A DNA stretch of 64,000 bases from Acidobacteriaceae bacterium KBS 83 (lineage in GTDB: Bacteria; Acidobacteriota; Terriglobia; Terriglobales; Acidobacteriaceae). This document shows, piece by piece, positions 57,911 through 64,000 of the stretch. Location: contig KB906740.1 of NCBI GenBank assembly GCA_000381585.1, positions 309,763 through 373,762 on the forward strand, written 5' to 3'. Below the pieces are notes generated by a model that saw nothing but the letters and a program-made list of their open reading frames with translations, made no database searches and was not told the DNA's origin. The translations under genes and the position numbers were made by a program. The stretch's first letter is position 1. Every line of letters starts with the position of its first letter.

Positions 57911-58738
57911 GTGCGACAAGGACTTGGCTTGTGTGCGATGGCTGCCATCGTCCTCATCGCCGGTTGCCGCCAGGACATGCACGACCAGCCAAAGTTTGTC
58001 CCGCAGCGTGGGGCCGCCTTTTTCCCGGACGGCCGTTCGGCCCGTCCCCAGGTGATGCACACGGTCGCACGTGGCCAGGCCAGTGAAGGCGACTTCTTCC
58101 ACACCGGCCTCCAGGATGGAAAGGAAGTGGACGCGCTGCCTTTTCCGGCGACATTGGCCGTGCTCGAACGCGGTCAGGAGCAATTCAATACCTACTGCAC
58201 GCCCTGTCACTCTCGCGTGGGCAACGGCGCTGGCATGATCGTCGAACGTGGCTACAAACCTGCCGGTAACTTCCACGATGCTAAGCGGCTGGCTCAGCCT
58301 CTGAGCCACTATTTCTACGTCATCTCGAATGGCTATGGCGCCATGCCTGATTACGCCGCGCAGGTTCCGACTGCTGATCGCTGGGCCATCGCGGCATATA
58401 TACGCGCGCTCCAGTTGAGCCAGAATGCGAAGCAAAGTGAGGTGCCTACTGGCATCGGAATACAGCAGTTGAGTGAAGTCGCAGAGCAACAGGGACTACC
58501 CGCCAGCTTCGCCCAGCCATGGCGCATGCCCGGAACGGCCGTCTATGCCACGCCGCCAGGGCCCGGAACACCCGCAATGGCTCCGGCAGAAAACATTACA
58601 ACACCTGATGCCAGCCGGCATCCGCAATACGAGTTGGAGAACGGAGATAGCCCGAACGCCCCAACCCTGCCAGCGACAGCGCCAGCAAAGACGGGCGGGC
58701 GTACCGCGGCGCCTGCGGGTACCGGAGGTGCCAAGTGA
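57911..58738 (+). CDS. actE: Alternative complex III subunit ActE, monoheme cytochrome c lipoprotein
   Basis: 275 residues from GTG 57911. The signal ends in a lipobox (VLIAGC), so the protein is membrane-anchored. The heme site is CTPCHS (about residue 96), with a Met ligand near GYGAMPDYAAQV. The C-terminal 90 residues are Pro/Ala/Thr-rich and probably flexible. GTG is the only start codon that keeps the signal peptide; its ribosome site is weak. Confidence 0.92.
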   Translation: MRQGLGLCAMAAIVLIAGCRQDMHDQPKFVPQRGAAFFPDGRSARPQVMHTVARGQASEGDFFHTGLQDGKEVDALPFPATLAVLERGQEQFNTYCTPCHSRVGNGAGMIVERGYKPAGNFHDAKRLAQPLSHYFYVISNGYGAMPDYAAQVPTADRWAIAAYIRALQLSQNAKQSEVPTGIGIQQLSEVAEQQGLPASFAQPWRMPGTAVYATPPGPGTPAMAPAENITTPDASRHPQYELENGDSPNAPTLPATAPAKTGGRTAAPAGTGGAK

Positions 58739-58766
58739 CGGCTAATTGCATGAGGATAGAGATACG

Positions 58767-60068
58767 GTGACGAACGCACACGGACATGCAACAAGAGCCC
58801 TGACCGGTGACCCGGCCGCGTCTCTCGGCCTCATGGCGGGATGGCGTCGTCGCGCGCTCACCTTTGGGGCTGTCTTCACCATCCTGGCCATCGTGTTGGT
58901 GGTGTTAGCTGAAGTGATGGAGCACGACAAGTTTCTCCATCTGCTCACCTCCTGGCTGATGGGCGCCATGCTTTGCTGGGGCTTTTCGCTCGGCGGTCTG
59001 GCGTTGCTGATGGTGCAGTATTGCTCCGGCGGCAAATGGGGGCTGCTCATCCGCCGCCCGCTCGAGGCTATGAGCCGCACTCTGTGGGTCTCGGCCCTCA
59101 TGTTTCTGCCCATCCTAATCTTCATGAAGAAGATCTATCTCTGGGCCCGTTACAGCAATCCCACTGATGTCGCGCAGGCGCTCGAGCGAGGCCTCATCGA
59201 CAAAGCGCAGGCCCACGCCCTCAACTGGAAGCACCCCATGCTCAGCCCTGCGAGCGTCTGGGTCCAGATCGTGATCTGCTTCGTCATCTGGTTCGGGTAC
59301 ATGTTCTTGATGAACCGCTGGTCACTCCAGCGCGATGCCGATCCCCAGCCCAATGTGCCCTTCTGGCAAAAGCGCTTTGAGAACATCAGCGGCTTTGGCA
59401 TCGTCGTCTACTCGCTCACCCTCACCGCACTGGTGATTGATCTCGTGATGTCCACCAACATCACGTGGTTCTCCACCATGTACGGTCTCGCCTACCTGGT
59501 TGCGCAGGGTTACGCAGTGCTGGCCCTCTCGGTCATCACCGTCGTGAGCCTGTCGAAGGCAGAGCCGATGAAGACGATTCTGCGCACGACTGAACAGCAC
59601 GATCTTGGGAAGCTGATGTTCGCGTTCGTCATGCTGAACATCTATTTGAACTTTTCCCAGTTCCTGATTATCTGGTCGGGCAACTCTCCGGAGGAGATCT
59701 CCTGGTACCTTGACCGCATCCGTGGCCACTGGGGCGTGATCTTCACCTTTGACTTCATCTTCCACTGGCTCATTCCGTTCTCTCTGCTGCTTTCGCGCGA
59801 CATCAAGCGCAACAAGCGCCGAATCGTGATGGTAGGCATGTGGATGGTCTTTGCGCGCTGCTGGGATATGTTCCTCCTGATCGAGCCGAACTTCTCGCCG
59901 CGCAATCTGCACTTCTCCATAGGTATTCTGGAATACATAGCGGTGCCGGGAGCCATGATCTCCTTCTGGGTGGTCGCTTACATCGGACAACTCGGCAAGC
60001 GCCCCTTAGTGCAGACAAACGATCCGCATCTGGCGGAAATTCTGGAGGCTGAACATGCACACGCCTGA
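58767..60068 (+). CDS. actF: Alternative complex III subunit ActF (NrfD-like membrane protein)
   Basis: 433 residues from GTG 58767, about ten membrane helices, a paralogue of ActC (LLTSWLMGAMLCWGFSLGGLALLMVQY, FLIIWSGNSPEEISWY). The GTG has an AGGATAGAG stretch just upstream; TTG 58746 is the longer alternative. With ActC it brackets the peripheral ActA-B-E parts. It overlaps the next gene by 14 bases. Confidence 0.93.
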   Translation: MTNAHGHATRALTGDPAASLGLMAGWRRRALTFGAVFTILAIVLVVLAEVMEHDKFLHLLTSWLMGAMLCWGFSLGGLALLMVQYCSGGKWGLLIRRPLEAMSRTLWVSALMFLPILIFMKKIYLWARYSNPTDVAQALERGLIDKAQAHALNWKHPMLSPASVWVQIVICFVIWFGYMFLMNRWSLQRDADPQPNVPFWQKRFENISGFGIVVYSLTLTALVIDLVMSTNITWFSTMYGLAYLVAQGYAVLALSVITVVSLSKAEPMKTILRTTEQHDLGKLMFAFVMLNIYLNFSQFLIIWSGNSPEEISWYLDRIRGHWGVIFTFDFIFHWLIPFSLLLSRDIKRNKRRIVMVGMWMVFARCWDMFLLIEPNFSPRNLHFSIGILEYIAVPGAMISFWVVAYIGQLGKRPLVQTNDPHLAEILEAEHAHA

Positions 60069-60744
60069 CACTCCGGAACGCGATCCGCAGAAACAGCACG
60101 GCCTCTCGTCGACCGGCTACGGCGTACCGACGTCCGGCTACGAAACCTCGGATGTAAAGGTGGGGGGTATCGCCGTTTTCCTGGTTTCGCTGTTCGTATT
60201 CCTGATCATCTTCTTTGTCTTTTGCTTCGGCATGGGCAAGGTGATCAACAACGCGCTCGTGAAGCACGACGGCCCGGCGAACAAGTGGAACAACTTCCAA
60301 TATTCGCCCGAGGGAAAAGGCAGGAATCTCGAATCAAATGCAGTACTGGAGCAGCAGCAGCTTCGTGCCATGACGGCCCGTTTCCCAACGCCGCAGCTTC
60401 AGATGGATGATGGCGACCAGGATGTCGTGAATCTGCATGATCGCGAAGATCTTCTGCTGGACCACTACACCTGGGTGAACCAACAGCAGGGCGTGGTGCG
60501 CATTCCGATCGGCGAAGCAATGCAAATCATCGCGCGGCGCGGGCTTACTGTTGCGTCGGGTGGTCCTGCCGAGCCGCGGATGACTGCAGACATCGAACCG
60601 CAGGTCACCGCGCCACTGACCAATGGTTTTGCCCGTACCGGATACGAGCAGCAGCTGGAAGTGGAGCAGTCACGACAGCTACAGGAGCAACGCAAGGAAA
60701 CAAAGCCCGGTGAACAGGCGCGGTTGGCGCCAGTGCACCCATAA
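60055..60744 (+). CDS. Single-helix membrane protein of the ACIII operon, unknown function
   Basis: 229 residues: a polar N-terminus with GYGVPTSGYETSDVKVGG, one helix (IAVFLVSLFVFLIIFFVFCF, about 38-58), then a soluble part with ARFPTPQLQMDDGDQDVVNLHDREDLLLDHYTWVNQQQGVVRIPIGEAM. The last residues are Gln/Glu/Lys-rich. It overlaps actF by 14 bases and has GGAGG upstream, so it is translated from the same mRNA. The position corresponds to the small extra ACIII subunits (ActG/ActH) in other bacteria, but I cannot match it by motif. The phrase around RIPIGEAM recurs in small proteins of cytochrome operons, so an assembly or accessory role is likely. Confidence 0.8.
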   Translation: MHTPDTPERDPQKQHGLSSTGYGVPTSGYETSDVKVGGIAVFLVSLFVFLIIFFVFCFGMGKVINNALVKHDGPANKWNNFQYSPEGKGRNLESNAVLEQQQLRAMTARFPTPQLQMDDGDQDVVNLHDREDLLLDHYTWVNQQQGVVRIPIGEAMQIIARRGLTVASGGPAEPRMTADIEPQVTAPLTNGFARTGYEQQLEVEQSRQLQEQRKETKPGEQARLAPVHP

Positions 60745-60762
60745 AACAGAGAACGAGCGAGC

Positions 60763-61704
60763 ATGACCCAGCAGGCACCATTTCCCACCCACGAGACAAC
60801 GCCGCGGACCTCCATCCGGTGGTGGCGTACACTCGCGGCCGGAATCCTGCTGCTCTCGGGTGTCATTGCTGCTCATGCGCAGGTTGCGCCCAACGGCCAG
60901 AAGCAGATGGGCGAACCAGCCGATGACAAGCTGCCCACCGTTTTGCATGGCGTCACCATCGCCCAACATCTGAACGAGCAACTGCCGCTCGATTCGACCT
61001 TCGTCGATGAGACCGGCAAGGCTGTGAAGCTGGGGCAATACTTCGATGGCAAGCACCCCGTCCTCCTGGCGCTCGTGTATTACAAGTGCCCCATTCTGTG
61101 TTCGGAGGAGTTGAAGGGTCTCACGGGCGCGCTCGAGATGGTGAGCTATCGGCCGGGCAAGGACTTCCAGATTGTCGCGATCTCGATCGATCCAACCGAA
61201 ACTCCGGCGATTGCCGCGTCCAAGAAGCGCGAGTACGTCACCTACTATGGCCACCCGGAAAGCGCTTCGGGCTGGCACTTCCTGACTGGTCAGGAGCCAG
61301 CGATTGATGCGATGGCGAAAGCCACCGGATTCGGCTACGTCCCCATGCCAGGACCGGATGGCAAGAAGGATCAGTTCGCCCATGCCAGCGCAATTCAGAT
61401 CGTGACGCCGGAGGGCAGGATCGCGCAATACTATCTGGGCGTCGAGTACTCGCCTCAGGATCTGAGGTTGGGGCTGATCGAAGCCTCTAACCACAAGATC
61501 GGTACGCCGGTTGATACGATTCTCACCTACTGCTACCGGTACGATCCGACGCTCAACCGGCACAGCCTGCTCATTGCGCGGATCGTGCAGGCAGGCTGTC
61601 TACTCACAGTTTTGATTTTGGGAAGTTACATGCTGGTCATGTTCCGCCGTGATATCAGAAGCAGTCGAGCAATCGGAAACCAACAACACTCAGCGAAGGC
61701 TTAA
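60763..61704 (+). CDS. SCO1/SenC/PrrC-type copper chaperone
   Basis: 313 residues. An N-terminal signal anchor (about 20-38) is followed by a thioredoxin-like fold with the copper ligands C109-x3-C113 (YYKCPILCSEE) and His207 in DQFAHASAIQI. An unusual C-terminal membrane helix (AGCLLTVLILGSYMLVMFRR) makes it a two-helix protein. SCO proteins deliver copper to the CuA site of subunit II, the gene immediately downstream. Confidence 0.93.
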   Translation: MTQQAPFPTHETTPRTSIRWWRTLAAGILLLSGVIAAHAQVAPNGQKQMGEPADDKLPTVLHGVTIAQHLNEQLPLDSTFVDETGKAVKLGQYFDGKHPVLLALVYYKCPILCSEELKGLTGALEMVSYRPGKDFQIVAISIDPTETPAIAASKKREYVTYYGHPESASGWHFLTGQEPAIDAMAKATGFGYVPMPGPDGKKDQFAHASAIQIVTPEGRIAQYYLGVEYSPQDLRLGLIEASNHKIGTPVDTILTYCYRYDPTLNRHSLLIARIVQAGCLLTVLILGSYMLVMFRRDIRSSRAIGNQQHSAKA

Positions 61705-61764
61705 AGTGCGGAGCGCAGTAAGGCGCAGCACGTTCAGGAAAAAGGAACGCAGGTAAAGGGAACG

Positions 61765-62901
61765 ATGCATTTTTTCAGTCCAGTCCTTTGGCAATTCTTG
61801 GTCAAGTGGCTCACCGAATTCGCGCTATTTCCGCCGCAAGCTTCGGCGATTGCGCCCTACATGGACGCCTTTTACTTCTTCCTGCTGCTCATCTCTCTTG
61901 TGGGTTTGGTGCTGGTCGGACTCATGGTGGGCACTTTCTCCATCATGTTCCGCAAGGAGAAAAACCCGCAGGCCACGCACATCGAAGGCTCTACGCTGCT
62001 TGAGGCCACATGGACCATCATTCCTCTGGCGCTGTTCATGGTCTGCTTCGTCTGGGGCGCGCTACTTTACTTCCGCATCTATAACCCACCTACCAACGCG
62101 ATGAACATCTACATCGTCGGCAAGCAATGGATGTGGAAGGCCGAACACCCCGGCGGTCAGCATGAGATCAATGCGTTGCACATCCCGGTGGGCCGCAACG
62201 TGCAACTGACCATGATCTCGCAGGATGTCTTTCACAGCTTCTCGATTCCGGCGTTCCGCGTGAAGCGCGAGGTCATTCCTGGCCGCTATTCGACAGTGTG
62301 GTTCCGAGCAACGCAACCCGGCACATATCATCTCTTTTGCACCCAATACTGCGGCACGCTTCATTCGTCGATGATCGGAGACATCGTCGCCATGTCGCCG
62401 GATGATTACGAGAAATGGACCGCCGGATCGACGAGCGGCCAGTCGCTGGCACAGAATGGGGAACGGCTCTACGCGAGCCTTGGCTGCAACTCCTGCCACA
62501 GCGGCACTGCCGGAGCGCGTGGTCCCAATCTGGCCGGTATCTACCGCAGCAAGGTGATGTTAGCGGGCGGCCGCACAGTGACGGCTGACGATGAATTCCT
62601 GCGAGGCAGTATCCTGAATCCGACCACACATGCGATGGCGGGCTATGCACCTATCATGCCCACCTATCAGGGGCAGGTCAGCGAAGAGGGCCTGATTGAT
62701 CTCGTCGAGTACATCAAGGGTCTGAACAACAACGATCGCATTCACCAGACACTGAACGATTCGAACTTCTCGCCAAGCCAGGCTGGTGCCACTGGCGCGG
62801 CGCCGAATTACCGTTCTCGACAGCTTAACGGGGCAGATCAGATGCCCAATGCGAAACCGGACACGTCGTCTTCGAAGGGGATGGGGCCTTCGCCACAATG
62901 A
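61765..62901 (+). CDS. coxB: Cytochrome c oxidase subunit II with C-terminal cytochrome c domain (caa3-type)
   Basis: 378 residues. Two N-terminal membrane helices (about 33-60 and 80-102) precede the CuA cupredoxin domain with ligands His157 (DVFHSFSIP), Cys192, Cys196, His200 and Met203. A fused cytochrome c domain follows: heme site C241-x2-C-H245, and Met in [10 protein letters not shown]. The residue between the Cys pair is Gln, not the usual Glu, at the position whose backbone carbonyl binds CuA. A polar tail of about 60 residues ends the protein. Its stop overlaps coxA by 4 bases (ATGA). Confidence 0.96.
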   Translation: MHFFSPVLWQFLVKWLTEFALFPPQASAIAPYMDAFYFFLLLISLVGLVLVGLMVGTFSIMFRKEKNPQATHIEGSTLLEATWTIIPLALFMVCFVWGALLYFRIYNPPTNAMNIYIVGKQWMWKAEHPGGQHEINALHIPVGRNVQLTMISQDVFHSFSIPAFRVKREVIPGRYSTVWFRATQPGTYHLFCTQYCGTLHSSMIGDIVAMSPDDYEKWTAGSTSGQSLAQNGERLYASLGCNSCHSGTAGARGPNLAGIYRSKVMLAGGRTVTADDEFLRGSILNPTTHAMAGYAPIMPTYQGQVSEEGLIDLVEYIKGLNNNDRIHQTLNDSNFSPSQAGATGAAPNYRSRQLNGADQMPNAKPDTSSSKGMGPSPQ

Positions 62902-64000
62902 GTACAATCGTCCGTCTTCCCAACCAGCAGGATGCAACGCTGCCCAAGCGCAGCTATCTGAACAGTGAGTATGGCTTGAAGAGCTGGCTGCTCACCGGGG
63001 ACCACAAACGGATCGCGATCCTCTACCTGATCTCGATCACTTTCTTCTTCTTCCTCGGGGGCGCCTTCGCGGGCCTCATCCGGCTCGAACTGCTGACGCC
63101 GATGCCGGACCTTGTCTCGTCGGACACTTACAACAAGCTGTTCAGCGCCCACGGCATCATCATGGTCTTCCTGTTCCTGGTGCCCTCCGTACCAGCCACC
63201 GTCGGGAACTTCGTTCTTCCCATCATGGTGGGAGCCCGCGACCTCGCCTTCCCCAAGGTGAACCTCCTGAGCTGGTACCTGTACATGGTGGCCGGCGTCG
63301 TCATTCTGTCGTCACTGATTCTCGGCGGCGTCGACACCGGCTGGACTTTCACCACCCCGCTCAGCACGCATTACCTGAATACCCACGTTATCACTGCGGC
63401 GATGGGTGTCTTCATTGCAGGTTTCAGCTCCATCTTTACCGGGCTGAATTTCATTGTAACGACGCATCGCATGCGTGCCCCGGGGATGACCTGGTTCCGG
63501 CTTCCGCTCTTTGTCTGGTCGCACTACGCTGCTTCCATTCTCATGGTTCTCGGCACCCCAGTGCTGGCCATCACACTGGTGCTCGTCGCGCTCGAGCGCA
63601 CCTTTGGCATTGGTGTCTTCGACCCAACCAAGGGTGGTGATCCGCTGCTCTTCCAGCATCTCTTCTGGTTCTACTCACATCCTGCCGTCTACATCATGAT
63701 TCTTCCCGGCATGGGCGTGATCTCCGAGGTCATCAGCACTTTTTCGCGGAAACGCGTCTTCGGCTACACCGCAGTTGCATTCTCATCTGTTGCGATCGCC
63801 GTCTTCGGTTTCTTCGTCTGGGCGCACCACATGTTCATCATGGGTGTCTCGAATTACTCGGCATTGGTCTTTTCGCTGCTCACGATGCTCGTAGCCGTGC
63901 CCTCCGCGATCAAGATCTTTAACTGGGCCGCGACCCTCTACAAGGGGTCGATCACTTTTGAGACCCCGATGCTCTACGCCTTCGGGTTCATGGGCCTTTT
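62898..64000 (+). CDS. coxA: Cytochrome c oxidase subunit I, partial (runs off the window end)
   Basis: The 367 codons seen are about two-thirds of subunit I. His85 ([15 protein letters not shown]) is the first heme a ligand. Helix VI has Y259-S260-H261-P-A-V-Y265 ([16 protein letters not shown]): the His is a CuB ligand and the Tyr its crosslinked partner, while the Tyr-Ser pair replaces the Glu of A1 oxidases, the diagnostic of A2-type enzymes. HH in WAHHMFIMG supplies the other CuB ligands. It begins with an ATGA overlap on coxB. The remaining helices lie outside the window. Confidence 0.95.
   Translation, partial: MSTIVRLPNQQDATLPKRSYLNSEYGLKSWLLTGDHKRIAILYLISITFFFFLGGAFAGLIRLELLTPMPDLVSSDTYNKLFSAHGIIMVFLFLVPSVPATVGNFVLPIMVGARDLAFPKVNLLSWYLYMVAGVVILSSLILGGVDTGWTFTTPLSTHYLNTHVITAAMGVFIAGFSSIFTGLNFIVTTHRMRAPGMTWFRLPLFVWSHYAASILMVLGTPVLAITLVLVALERTFGIGVFDPTKGGDPLLFQHLFWFYSHPAVYIMILPGMGVISEVISTFSRKRVFGYTAVAFSSVAIAVFGFFVWAHHMFIMGVSNYSALVFSLLTMLVAVPSAIKIFNWAATLYKGSITFETPMLYAFGFMGL

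Overview
The window looks like a chromosomal stretch of an acidobacterium of the Terriglobia type. This is inferred from gene content, not from any marker search: GC-rich codon use, three very large Oar-like TonB-dependent receptors with carboxypeptidase-regulatory-like N-termini, an 'acidobacterial duplicated orphan permease' (ADOP), an alternative complex III (ACIII) operon running into an A-family cytochrome oxidase, lpxC (so a lipid A outer membrane) and a hopanoid-type glycosyltransferase. I see no IS element, prophage, CRISPR array, tRNA or rRNA.

Layout. 1-12.7 kb: housekeeping and envelope genes: a repressor-like protein, a Gfo/Idh/MocA dehydrogenase, a lipoprotein, mltG, ruvX, greA, a CDP-alcohol phosphatidyltransferase, the overlapping pair iaaA-maf, an M20 peptidase, lpxC, obg and an alpha/beta hydrolase. 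12.9-19.8 kb: two tandem TonB-dependent receptors. 19.8-25.3 kb: mnmG, a secreted NTF2-like protein and dnaB-alr. 25.5-31.3 kb: a third receptor with a glycine-rich loop, divergent from an ABHD18-like hydrolase that leads into glyA. 31.3-40 kb: ADOP permease, a Tat-exported DinB-like protein, a cupin, the RNase P RNA, a GlsB-type membrane protein, a glutathione-independent formaldehyde dehydrogenase and two tandem MacB/FtsX-type permeases without an ATPase. 40-51.5 kb: HpnI-like glycosyltransferase, a P-loop kinase, a Ca2+/H+ antiporter, a GT39 (ArnT-like) transferase, a Rieske oxygenase, a secreted protein of unknown function, a GH57/DUF3536 enzyme, a PNPOx-like protein and an AlkA-type glycosylase. 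51.7-64 kb: the respiratory operon actABCDEF, a one-helix protein, SCO1, coxB with a fused cytochrome c domain, and coxA, which runs off the window end.

The respiratory operon is the clearest functional unit. ACIII oxidises quinol and passes electrons through its c-type hemes to the CuA/cytochrome c subunit of a caa3-type oxidase whose subunit I carries the Tyr-Ser helix VI signature of A2-type enzymes. SCO1 would load CuA.

Structure beyond genes: (i) at least eight genes without a good Shine-Dalgarno carry a TANNNT -10-like hexamer 6-13 nt before the start codon, the spacing expected for leaderless or near-leaderless mRNAs, and the rnpB promoter in the same window gives a calibration; (ii) about 108-bp palindromic elements with inverted ends and a conserved hairpin lie at 12764-12871 and 25457-25565, with a diverged relative at 1217-1325; (iii) two other short intergenic repeat families recur, and two of all these repeats overlap the longest-ORF starts of neighbouring genes, so those starts are probably wrong; (iv) a small frameshifted gene remnant lies at 40009-40184.
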